In this document: positions 1 through 5,856 of the stretch, piece after piece | Layout of the letters: every line of letters begins with the position of its first letter | How positions within the stretch are numbered: the first letter of the stretch is position 1 | Virus record (IMG/VR): IMGVR_UViG_3300024348_000255 | Span: 1-23,653 of that record | Source of the DNA: a virus | Reading direction: 5' to 3' (one strand) | Length of the DNA stretch: 23,653 nucleotides | Translations under genes and position numbers: made by a program | The notes under the pieces: generated by a model | Seen by the model: the letters and a program-made list of their open reading frames with translations, nothing else | Databases searched by the model: none | Told to the model about the DNA's origin: nothing

Positions 1-65
1 GTGCTGAGCTCAAGACCTTCAAACTTACAATTTACTTCGTCTTTGATAATCAGTTTAGTTTTCAT
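1..65 (-). CDS. uvsW: Probable UvsW-type helicase, N-terminal 21 codons only
   Basis: Only the first 21 codons are in the window; the gene runs off the left edge. The visible peptide starts MKTKLIIKDEVNCKFEGLEL, which resembles from memory the N-terminal substrate-recognition region of UvsW helicases in marine T4-like phages (a KDEV...K.EGL pattern). UvsW is a superfamily 2 helicase that remodels branched DNA during recombination-dependent replication. A consensus sigma70 promoter lies directly upstream, with its -10 box ending 6 bases before the ATG, and no Shine-Dalgarno is visible. The protein identity rests on a very short stretch and is an inference; the existence of a coding start here is better supported by the promoter and by continuous reading to the window edge. 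Confidence 0.5.
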   Translation of the reverse strand, partial: MKTKLIIKDEVNCKFEGLELS

Positions 66-71
66 AATATT

Positions 72-100
72 ATTATACGCTTTTTAAATAAATGTGTCAA
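72..100 (-). promoter_or_regulatory. Consensus early promoter of the uvsW-like gene
   Basis: On the minus strand the -35 TTGACA (95-100) and -10 TATAAT (72-77) are both perfect, with a 17-base spacer. The predicted start of transcription (7 bases past the -10) falls on base 65, the A of the ATG, so the message would be leaderless. No other promoter in the window matches the consensus this well. Confidence 0.85.
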
Positions 101-113
101 TCGTTAATAAGAT

Positions 114-140
114 GAGGGGACTAGTATTACTAGCCCCCTC
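114..140 (-). terminator. GC-rich stem-loop between AAA ATPase and uvsW-like genes
   Basis: Arms 114-125 and 129-140 form a 12-bp stem with a 3-base loop. Read as minus-strand RNA it is fully paired (GAGGGGGCUAGU with ACUAGUCCCCUC, one G-U pair); read as plus-strand RNA the same position is an A-C mismatch, so the structure favours minus-strand transcripts. No U-tract follows, so it may act as a weak terminator, an RNA-processing site or a 3'-end stabiliser for the AAA ATPase message. Confidence 0.5.
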
Positions 141-143
141 CTT

Positions 144-197
144 ATACTAATTGACTTGAGTGAGAGTGCAGACAGAGGAGTCCTAGTCAATTAGTAT
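144..197 (-). repeat. 12-bp inverted repeat with 30-base loop
   Basis: ATACTAATTGAC (144-155) and GTCAATTAGTAT (186-197) are perfect reverse complements separated by 30 bases. The element sits directly after the AAA ATPase stop codon in transcription order and just before the GC-rich hairpin at 114-140. Together they fill the 138-base gap before the uvsW-like gene. On the plus strand the second arm is followed by four T residues. Function unknown. Confidence 0.6.
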
Positions 198-203
198 TTT
201 CCG

Positions 204-1220
204 TTAACCTCGCTTCATGCAGGTCATTTCCACATAACGTTTCCACTTTACACCGTTCATCTTCTTGAGATCGGCAATTTTAAGTACCATACGCAAGCTC
301 ATCTCACGTAGCTTAGTACGGTTATCATGTATGTGATTCAACATGTCCTGCTTTTCGTCTTGAGGGAATTTGTATTCATCTAGCATGCCATCTGAAACAA
401 TCTGCTTACAACGCAACCACTTTTCGTGCATTGTGTCTAGTGTAAGGTCCAGGTAGTGGCAACGTGACATAATAGCATCTAGGTGATCCTTAATCTTACC
501 ACGTGTTTTCTCAAACTTAAGGTTAGTAATAAAGATAATACTTCCTTTAAATTCGAACTTATCTGGAATTCCTTCGTTATGCAGTACACGGCTTTCGCTA
601 CGCCAGCTTAGGAACCGCTTTGGGCTACTGTCTAATGCTGCCTTTAACAAGTTAAGCGAAGTTTCATCATACAGTACACTATCGCAATCATCTAGTACAA
701 GTACACTTCCTGCATTTGCATATTCAAATAGTAGCTTGTACAAACCAATGGCACTTGCTGCACCTTTTTCCATTCCATATTTGCGTCCAGTTGATTCTGC
801 ACCTCCACTTAGTTTGTTCATAGTTTCAGCTTCACGCATTACTTTTTCAACACCGTATGATTTGCCTACGCCTGGAGGACCAGTAACAACCATACCACGG
901 ACAACACCATCACATGATGCGTATGTCATATCTTCTAATACTTGAAAACGCTCACGCAGACGTTCAATTATTTCTGCGTCTGTTTCAGTTTTTTCTGGAA
1001 CAGTTACTTGTGGCTCTCCAGTTTCTGACATTAAAGAAAAACAAGTTTTATCTGACACACCAATTCTTACATTACGATCTGGCATATTAATTTGGTCAGT
1101 TCCGTCTACTGTAATATACGCACCGTTTGCACCGTTACGAAAATCTTTTGTTAGATTAAAAACTCGTTCAGTTACTGGTTCGTTACGATATGTTCCGTTA
1201 TGTACTAACACTTGCTGCAT
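204..1220 (-). CDS. AAA-family ATPase
   Basis: A 338-residue P-loop ATPase. Walker A is GPPGVGKS at about residues 114-121, Walker B is VLVLDDCD at about 173-180, a sensor-1-like IIFITN ends near residue 233, and a candidate arginine finger is in MSRC near 252. The order and spacing match AAA+ ATPases; the first 100 residues are not recognisable. The reading frame extends to an ATG at 1241, but that codon lies about 7 bases from the predicted transcription start and has no ribosome site. The ATG at 1220 has GGAG about 10 bases upstream and is preferred. The gene has its own early promoter at 1255-1282. It may remodel a replication or virion complex, but nothing in the sequence identifies the substrate. 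Confidence 0.8.
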   Translation of the reverse strand: MQQVLVHNGTYRNEPVTERVFNLTKDFRNGANGAYITVDGTDQINMPDRNVRIGVSDKTCFSLMSETGEPQVTVPEKTETDAEIIERLRERFQVLEDMTYASCDGVVRGMVVTGPPGVGKSYGVEKVMREAETMNKLSGGAESTGRKYGMEKGAASAIGLYKLLFEYANAGSVLVLDDCDSVLYDETSLNLLKAALDSSPKRFLSWRSESRVLHNEGIPDKFEFKGSIIFITNLKFEKTRGKIKDHLDAIMSRCHYLDLTLDTMHEKWLRCKQIVSDGMLDEYKFPQDEKQDMLNHIHDNRTKLREMSLRMVLKIADLKKMNGVKWKRYVEMTCMKRG

Positions 1221-1254
1221 GGTTCTCACTCCGTTTTGCATTAACTATATGTAT

Positions 1255-1282
1255 ATAATAGCATCACTGTATTATATGTCAA
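1255..1282 (-). promoter_or_regulatory. Early promoter of the AAA ATPase gene
   Basis: -35 TTGACA at 1277-1282, 16-base spacer, -10 TATTAT at 1255-1260, preceded by TGC (extended -10). Predicted start near base 1248 gives a leader of about 28 bases to the ATG at 1220. Confidence 0.75.
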
Positions 1283-1296
1283 CTGTTTTTTGTATT

Positions 1297-1851
1297 TTAA
1301 TAAAAAACTGCATTAATTATTGCTCTAAATCCCACCGCTTCATAATTAGGATGCACGGCTTTGTGTGGTATACGAGTATCAAATAATACCATTCTTCCAG
1401 GAACATATTCACTACAGTATTCTATATTTTTTAAATCCTTAGATTTAAAAATAGTTTGACCGTCCCAGTCTGGATCCCATTTTAAATTTGGATAAAACAG
1501 CATACTCATTGAATTTGGTTGAATATGGTCTACATGATATCGATATAATTCCCTGCCAGTATGTAAGTTTATCCAAGCACGTTGTTGTGTTCTACTATCA
1601 AGATGTGATTTTACATTTTTCCAGTTAGGATGCCGTTCTAATCCAAAGTTATCCCATTGTTCTTTACTCCACTGGACGCCCAATGTACTTGCACTTTTAA
1701 AGTCAGTAACTTGGCTATCCCAGGATGTAGCAAAACTAAATTGACATTGATATATCATATTCATCATTAGGGTTCTGTCATTGAAATTGAACAAATCATC
1801 AATGACAATTATTTTTAAACCATCTCTGGTATTAATAATTTCTTGTTTCAT
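1297..1851 (-). CDS. 2-oxoglutarate/Fe(II)-dependent oxygenase (prolyl 4-hydroxylase-like)
   Basis: A 184-residue protein with the facial triad of 2OG-Fe(II) oxygenases: HVD at residues 106-108, the distal His in RIPHKAVHP (H163), and the 2OG-binding Arg in GFRAI (R176), each in the expected order and spacing for the double-stranded beta-helix core. The stretch PGRMVLFD before the distal His is also typical. Such enzymes hydroxylate proteins or small molecules using 2OG, Fe(II) and oxygen; they are common in large marine myoviruses, where targets are mostly unknown. The start codon overlaps the stop of the upstream gene by 4 bases (ATGA), implying coupled translation from the promoter at 2569-2596. 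Substrate cannot be told from sequence. Confidence 0.82.
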   Translation of the reverse strand: MKQEIINTRDGLKIIVIDDLFNFNDRTLMMNMIYQCQFSFATSWDSQVTDFKSASTLGVQWSKEQWDNFGLERHPNWKNVKSHLDSRTQQRAWINLHTGRELYRYHVDHIQPNSMSMLFYPNLKWDPDWDGQTIFKSKDLKNIEYCSEYVPGRMVLFDTRIPHKAVHPNYEAVGFRAIINAVFY

Positions 1852-2540
1852 TGCTGTATCCTAACATAATTGAATACTGTTTCTTTACAGTCACTAAATT
1901 TACTAATATCATGTGTTTTAACTTTACCAGTAAGCATAGCATCTTTCCCTTCAATAATACCTGAAATATCAGGCTCTTTATTAAAGAAGAATTTAATAAT
2001 ATTTTTATTATTATCAACACAAGTTACCAAGTGTATTGAATACTTACTAATGAATTTAACATCTTTAATATGTACAGCGAGCTTAATACGATCCCCAATA
2101 ACACCAACGAATTCACTAGTTTTACGATGTGCATCAAACCATTCATCAAGTGTTTGTCGTTTAGACTGTACTCTAAAACTATTAGGCAAACTTGCTAGTA
2201 CAGCAACACCAAATGCCTCAACAGTTTCATTACTGATGCTTTGTAAAACATTTGTTTCAAAGTCATTAATGCGTCCTGACATTTTCTTGCCAATTAATTC
2301 TAATTTAAAACTTTCAATAATTTCTTCAACTTGTGTCATTATATCCTGATCAATTTCTGGCATTTCTGCTTCGCCATTGATATAATTCATAATAGTTGTT
2401 TTATTATCATATATCATAGTAGCATTTTCTTGATCATAATAACCATAACCGCTCTTAACAAAACCTTGTGCTTTATCAACATAGATGGCTAATTGAAGGA
2501 TCTGCTGAGTGTTATATGTTGGTTTTTGTCGCTTTGTCAT
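1848..2540 (-). CDS. Unrecognised phage protein with possible C-terminal OB-fold
   Basis: A 230-residue protein. The N-terminal 140 residues are helical in character. From about residue 148, a segment starting GVIGDRIKL and continuing with alternating beta-like stretches (FFFNKEPDISGIIEGKD, then MLTGKVKTHD and TVFNYVRI) looks like the small OB-fold repeats seen in phage and DNA-binding proteins, where a GKVK-type turn precedes the last strands. This is a pattern-based inference. The start has AAGGA at 7 bases and an early promoter at 2569-2596. It is translationally coupled to the downstream 2OG oxygenase. Confidence 0.6.
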   Translation of the reverse strand: MTKRQKPTYNTQQILQLAIYVDKAQGFVKSGYGYYDQENATMIYDNKTTIMNYINGEAEMPEIDQDIMTQVEEIIESFKLELIGKKMSGRINDFETNVLQSISNETVEAFGVAVLASLPNSFRVQSKRQTLDEWFDAHRKTSEFVGVIGDRIKLAVHIKDVKFISKYSIHLVTCVDNNKNIIKFFFNKEPDISGIIEGKDAMLTGKVKTHDISKFSDCKETVFNYVRIQQ

Positions 2541-2566
2541 TTTCTTATCCTTGTTTTTTCTTATTT

Positions 2567-2710
2567 TTATAGTAGCACTGGAAATATTAATGTCAATAAT
2601 ATAATAGTGTATATTACGACTTTTATAGTGCTTGGCTTTTTAAAGCTAGTGGTAAATGTGTGTTGAAGATCACGTTCTGCCGCTTCAACACTTAGGTACT
2701 CAGGTTCCAT
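2567..2710 (-). CDS. 47-residue tail-anchored membrane protein, hypothetical
   Basis: A short reading frame whose ATG overlaps the stop codon of the upstream gene in the arrangement TAATG (TAA at 2710-2712, ATG at 2708-2710), a configuration typical of translational re-initiation. The product starts MEPEYLSVEAAERDLQ, has a polar, probably helical first half, then KKPSTIK and a C-terminal hydrophobic run of about 17 residues ending FPVLL, so it would be a single-pass, C-terminally anchored inner-membrane protein. It is too short for usual gene callers. Its end contains the -10 region of the next promoter. No function can be assigned. Confidence 0.6.
   Translation of the reverse strand: MEPEYLSVEAAERDLQHTFTTSFKKPSTIKVVIYTIILLTLIFPVLL
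2569..2596 (-). promoter_or_regulatory. Early promoter of the OB-fold-like / 2OG oxygenase pair
   Basis: -35 TTGACA at 2591-2596, 16-base spacer ending TGC, -10 TACTAT at 2569-2574 (an alternative -10, TATAAA, lies 3 bases further on). Same TGC-TAT extended -10 form as the promoters at 1255 and 8220. Confidence 0.65.
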
Positions 2711-3261
2711 TACGCATATTCATTATAAACATGTTGCCACATTTGGCTAATGTTCATAATCTCACTGTCTACTTTAAGTGCAAAATTTGAAATACGATTT
2801 GCAGTCAGATCTACTTCACCTTTGTAAAAACAATCTTGCAACATGTTAACTGCATGGTTTTTAACTTGTGCATGCCGTAGATTTTCAATCTTTGTGGCAC
2901 GCCATTTGCTTCCTGTATATTTTCCAGTTTGTGTACGGAACCGAGGATGCCGACTAATACAAGTATAACCTTCATCTTCTAACAGTTTAGCATAAATTTC
3001 TGCTTGTGCTTTTGATTCGTCTATGCTTACGTCTCCTAGTTCAACGTAGTCTACATCCCAATCTGTTTGGTTTGTACACATTGCTACACGAAACAAGCTA
3101 CTACTTGCACTACCTTGTGAATTGTCTTTACCTGATAGTGCATCTTTAGCTTTACTATACAAGTTGGTTACATTAACATTTTTACGCCAGTTAACTTGAG
3201 AAGTAGTCCAAATATGGAAAATATTTTCTGCATCGTTTTTAAAAACTGCTAGGGTATACAT
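2710..3261 (-). CDS. Conserved-looking hypothetical phage protein
   Basis: A 183-residue soluble protein that I do not recognise. It has no signal peptide or membrane segment. It contains a Ser/Gly-rich stretch near residue 50 (GKDNSQGSASSS), then an acidic segment, and a basic Arg/Lys-rich middle (SRHPRFRTQTGKY). The frame could begin 6 bases earlier at 3267, but there AAGGA is only 1 base from the ATG; from the ATG at 3261 the spacing is 7 bases, so 3261 is preferred. It has its own promoter with an operator-like palindrome (3292-3320) and is coupled by TAATG overlap to the 47-aa membrane protein. Confidence 0.65.
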   Translation of the reverse strand: MYTLAVFKNDAENIFHIWTTSQVNWRKNVNVTNLYSKAKDALSGKDNSQGSASSSLFRVAMCTNQTDWDVDYVELGDVSIDESKAQAEIYAKLLEDEGYTCISRHPRFRTQTGKYTGSKWRATKIENLRHAQVKNHAVNMLQDCFYKGEVDLTANRISNFALKVDSEIMNISQMWQHVYNEYA

Positions 3262-3291
3262 ATTCATTTCCTTTTTGTTTAACTTACGTGC

Positions 3292-3320
3292 AAGTTAACA
3301 CCGAGATATCTCGGTGTCAA
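3292..3320 (-). promoter_or_regulatory. Early promoter with embedded 20-bp palindrome (operator candidate A)
   Basis: -35 TTGACA at 3315-3320, 17-base spacer, weak -10 TAACTT at 3292-3297. The spacer together with the last three -35 bases is a perfect palindrome, ACACCGAGATATCTCGGTGT at 3298-3317. The same layout occurs at 3748-3776. A protein bound here would block RNA polymerase, or the palindrome could bind an activator that compensates for the weak -10. Confidence 0.6.
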
Positions 3321-3332
3321 CCTCTTATTTTA

Positions 3333-3716
3333 TTATGCGTAGTCGTATGCACAATGTGGACTAGTATAACCACGGCGAGCTTCTTGCTTTGCTTTGAAAG
3401 CAAACATCACTTTGTAATACCAGTCCTCATTTTTGTTTTTAAGGATTTGTAATGGTGAGCTGTCAAGACCATCTTTTGCTCTCTCAGCTACATACTCTTC
3501 AACTGTGAAGTTTTTAATAAGTTGTGCAAGGAATTTAGCTTTAGTAAATGGCGTTCCTGAATACTTGAAACGTGCAATAAACAAATCAATTCCACGTCCA
3601 ACATTACTGGGGTGAACATTTTTACCTGCTTCATAAACTGGACGACCTTCATAATCGCCTGTGTACATTAAGTATCCGCCATGGTAGCTAAAATCTGCTT
3701 TATTAAACTGTGTCAT
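3333..3716 (-). CDS. Hypothetical phage protein behind an operator-type promoter
   Basis: A 127-residue soluble protein beginning MTQFNKADFSYHGGYLMYTG. It is rich in aromatic residues and lysine, with a helical second half (VEEYVAERAKDGL). I do not recognise the family. The open frame starts 6 bases earlier with a TTG at 3722, but that codon abuts the GGAG ribosome site; the ATG at 3716 has a 6-base spacing and is chosen. It is transcribed divergently from the HNH gene. Its promoter carries the second 20-bp palindrome, suggesting shared control with the gene at 2710-3261. Confidence 0.65.
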   Translation of the reverse strand: MTQFNKADFSYHGGYLMYTGDYEGRPVYEAGKNVHPSNVGRGIDLFIARFKYSGTPFTKAKFLAQLIKNFTVEEYVAERAKDGLDSSPLQILKNKNEDWYYKVMFAFKAKQEARRGYTSPHCAYDYA

Positions 3717-3747
3717 GTTCAACTCCGTTTGTTTAACTTATGTATAT

Positions 3748-3776
3748 GTTCTAACACCAATACGTCTTGGTGTCAA
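3748..3776 (-). promoter_or_regulatory. Early promoter with embedded 20-bp palindrome (operator candidate B)
   Basis: -35 TTGACA at 3771-3776, 17-base spacer, -10 TAGAAC at 3748-3753; predicted start near 3741, leader about 25 bases. ACACCAATACGTCTTGGTGT (3754-3773, plus strand) is palindromic apart from one base pair and occupies exactly the position of palindrome A relative to the -35. Both promoters are also followed by the shared sequence TAAGTTAAACAAA. Confidence 0.65.
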
Positions 3777-3800
3777 CAATAAAAGTGAACTTTTTTAACC

Positions 3801-3808
3801 TATAAATA
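3801..3808 (+). promoter_or_regulatory. T4-type late promoter of the HNH gene
   Basis: TATAAATA, the exact T4 late promoter -10 element, lies 25 bases upstream of the HNH start codon with no sigma70 -35 box at the right distance. Late T4-type promoters are read by RNA polymerase carrying gp55, so the HNH gene would be expressed late. Confidence 0.65.
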
Positions 3809-3833
3809 TTATTATATCAAAAAGGAATATCAC

Positions 3834-4343
3834 TTGGCAGACACACTGTTATTAAACGCAGATGCACAACCAGTTTCATACTTACCAATTAGCGCAATAC
3901 AATGGAAAGAAGCAATTACATACCTTTGGCTTGATAAAGTACATGTACTAGAATGGTATGATGATTGGATGGTAAGATCAGAAAAGTGGGAGACTCGAGT
4001 CCCGGCTGTAATGATGCTTAAAGAAATGCAGCGGAGGAAATCTAATCCAAGATTTTCAAAAGTAAACTTATATATACGTGATGTATATACTTGCCAGTAT
4101 TGTAATACACCCTATGGTAAAAGCAATCTAACATTAGATCATGTTTTACCACTAAGCAAGGGAGGAAAAACATCATGGGAGAACATTGTAGCTGCATGCG
4201 GTCCATGCAATCACAGTAAAGGTGACAAAACGCATATGAAACCAATCAAAGTTCCGTATGCGCCTGATTATTACGATCTTGTTAATAAACGTAAACAACT
4301 AGATATGAATATTCAACATCCTAGTTGGAGTTCTTACCTCTAA
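3834..4343 (+). CDS. HNH endonuclease, free-standing
   Basis: A 169-residue protein and the only plus-strand gene in the window. The C-terminal half is a zinc-stabilised HNH nuclease: CQYC (C87, C90), LDHVLPLSKGG (D102, H103), N117 and CGPCNHSKGDKT (C122, C125, N126). All catalytic and zinc-ligand positions are intact. The N-terminal half has the usual layout of this bacterial/phage HNH family (a short strand-rich segment with LNADAQP). The start is TTG, with AAGGA 7 bases upstream; no nearby ATG fits. Its last codon overlaps, tail to tail, the stop of the membrane protein at 4340-4753. Opposite orientation and its own late promoter suggest an independently acquired gene, perhaps a homing endonuclease, but a role in packaging or host DNA breakdown is also possible. 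Confidence 0.9.
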   Translation: MADTLLLNADAQPVSYLPISAIQWKEAITYLWLDKVHVLEWYDDWMVRSEKWETRVPAVMMLKEMQRRKSNPRFSKVNLYIRDVYTCQYCNTPYGKSNLTLDHVLPLSKGGKTSWENIVAACGPCNHSKGDKTHMKPIKVPYAPDYYDLVNKRKQLDMNIQHPSWSSYL

Positions 4344-4753
4344 CGTATCCAAGCTATTTTTTCACCAGCGGCTGTTCTGCGTTCTTGTTCAGCAACTGTG
4401 CCTGGATATCTCCACGCCCAGATTGCGACCAGTGCCATAAAACCACCGCTCCATACAACTGCCATAATATTGCCAGTAGTAAACCAAAGAAATGCAAGTG
4501 ATGATGACATCACAATTACCATTGCATATTTTCCCTTGGTTGGAAATACTCTTTTCTCTACCCAATTAGTTAAAAACGGGCCAAAGTATTTGTGATTGTA
4601 TAACCAATCGTGCATACGTTTACTAGACTTAGCAAATGCCCAAGCTGCAATAACCAAGAAGATACTAAATGGTATCCCTGGTACTACAACTCCAACGTAG
4701 GCCATACCTAGACATAAAAATCCTAGAGCCATGTACAAATATTTTTTAATCAT
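4340..4753 (-). CDS. YbaN-like (DUF454) inner-membrane protein
   Basis: A 137-residue integral membrane protein. Residues 5-40 hold two hydrophobic segments around the family signature (GFLCLG...GVVVPGIPFSIFLVIAAWAFAKSS), followed by RMHDWLYNHKYFGPFL, which matches the DUF454/YbaN pattern of LP.P-type turns and a WL.NH.YFGP segment. Two further membrane segments span about residues 75-115. The molecular role of DUF454 proteins is not established. The ATG has AAGGA upstream and overlaps the preceding gene by 8 bases. Presence in a phage suggests a host-derived accessory gene acting on the cell envelope. Confidence 0.8.
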   Translation of the reverse strand: MIKKYLYMALGFLCLGMAYVGVVVPGIPFSIFLVIAAWAFAKSSKRMHDWLYNHKYFGPFLTNWVEKRVFPTKGKYAMVIVMSSSLAFLWFTTGNIMAVVWSGGFMALVAIWAWRYPGTVAEQERRTAAGEKIAWIR

Positions 4754-4994
4754 TTACTTTCCTTATTTGATTGGCATATTCAACTGAATGTTTTCTTACT
4801 ACTTCATTGGTTAAAATACCGTTAATATAATTGTTAGCTGCATCCTTTACATAATGAAAACTATTATCAGGATAATGTATAGTTCCAATATGTTCATTAT
4901 TTTCATAACAAACTAGCATTAATACTTCATCATCCATTATGCTAATAGATGCAGTTTTATTATTTTCTTTATTTTTAAATTCATTATAAGACAT
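4746..4994 (-). CDS. Small hypothetical protein
   Basis: An 82-residue soluble protein starting MSYNEFKNKENNKTASISIM, rich in Asn, Glu and Lys, with a beta-like centre (DDEVLMLVCYENNEHIGTI) and a helical C-terminus. Not recognised. The ATG has AGGA 6 bases upstream. It lies 8 bases after the HAD phosphatase gene and overlaps the YbaN-like gene, so the three are probably co-transcribed. Confidence 0.6.
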   Translation of the reverse strand: MSYNEFKNKENNKTASISIMDDEVLMLVCYENNEHIGTIHYPDNSFHYVKDAANNYINGILTNEVVRKHSVEYANQIRKVND

Positions 4995-5002
4995 CTTAAT
5001 TC

Positions 5003-5608
5003 CTACGTAATAGCATCAGCTAATGCACTTAGTGAGTCAACCACTGATACTTTCTTTGCAATAGAACGATACGTAAATTTATGAAGTTCCTTTTCTGTAG
5101 CTTCTCCATAACCAGTTCTAACTAAAATTGGTCGAGCTCCTATCTTAACAGCGGCTTTCATGTCAGAAAGTTTATCTCCAACATATAATCCACTTTTAAA
5201 TTTTATATGTGGATGTTCTTTTTGGCAACGCTGAAACATGCCTAAATTTGGCTTAGCGTAAATATCGTCTTTTCGACTACTAGTACTATAATATAGTGCA
5301 TCAATACTACTGCATCCAGCCTTCCCTAGAAGTTCAAACATATACTCATGAAGTTTATCTACATCAGCTGGAGTAAACAAACCTTTTTCAATACCACCTT
5401 GATTGGTGATGATCACAATTTTATGTCCTGCATTGCGTAACCTAGCTATTGCTTCTATACTACCAGGTATAGGCTGGAAGTCAGCAGATCTAAATGTGTA
5501 AGTTCCTCGGTCCACATTAATTACACCATCTCTGTCCAGACCAATAACACACTTATCATATAAAGAAATATTGTTACTAACTTGACCTAGTTCTGTAATA
5601 TTAGCCAT
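5003..5608 (-). CDS. HAD phosphatase, GmhB-like (histidinol-P/heptose-bisphosphatase group)
   Basis: A 201-residue HAD-superfamily phosphatase. Motif I is LDRDGVIN (nucleophile D25, acid/base D27), motif II is ITNQGG (T68), motif III Lys is in AKPNLGMF (K119) and motif IV is VGDKLSDM (D145, D149). The compact cap and TNQ signature place it with D-glycero-D-manno-heptose-1,7-bisphosphate 7-phosphatase (GmhB) and the histidinol-phosphatase domain. The zinc-binding CPH...C.CRKP loop of typical GmhB is replaced by YYSTSSRKDDIYAKP with no cysteine, so the zinc site is lost. GmhB acts in ADP-heptose synthesis for lipopolysaccharide, but with the altered loop the substrate here is uncertain; another sugar or nucleotide bisphosphate is possible. 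No clear ribosome site precedes the ATG. Confidence 0.82.
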   Translation of the reverse strand: MANITELGQVSNNISLYDKCVIGLDRDGVINVDRGTYTFRSADFQPIPGSIEAIARLRNAGHKIVIITNQGGIEKGLFTPADVDKLHEYMFELLGKAGCSSIDALYYSTSSRKDDIYAKPNLGMFQRCQKEHPHIKFKSGLYVGDKLSDMKAAVKIGARPILVRTGYGEATEKELHKFTYRSIAKKVSVVDSLSALADAIT

Positions 5609-5642
5609 CTACAATTAATATCTTTTCTTTATTTTAGCTAAT

Positions 5643-5843
5643 TTAGCTAAAATGTACATTTAACATTTCAATACGATCAGTTGCCGCGGCCATTTTATCA
5701 AGTTCTTCTTGAATAGCCTCAACAATATCACTGTGTTCACCAATACCTACACTATTGTTCATGTACACCATGATGTTAGTCTTTGCACGTTCTAGCTCAC
5801 CTTCAGCATGCATACGTGCGGCTTTTACTAATTGTTCTTTCAT
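5643..5843 (-). CDS. Conserved small T4-like marine phage protein, unknown function
   Basis: A 66-residue mostly helical protein beginning MKEQLVKAARMHAEGELERA and containing VGIGEHSDIVEAIQEELDKM. From memory, short proteins with this AHAEG...VGIGEH.DI...EELDK pattern recur in cyanophages, always as hypotheticals. GGAG lies about 10 bases before the ATG. The gene sits between the small membrane protein and the HAD phosphatase. Confidence 0.7.
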   Translation of the reverse strand: MKEQLVKAARMHAEGELERAKTNIMVYMNNSVGIGEHSDIVEAIQEELDKMAAATDRIEMLNVHFS

Positions 5844-5856
5844 CTTTGTTTCTCCG

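Noticed and set aside
151-200. A TTGACT box near 188 as a promoter toward uvsW
   Set aside because: No -10 element exists at 15-19 bases, and a consensus promoter lies nearer the gene.
1870-2349. 159-codon plus-strand frame
   Set aside because: It is antisense to the OB-fold-like gene with no start signals and low-complexity hydrophobic composition.
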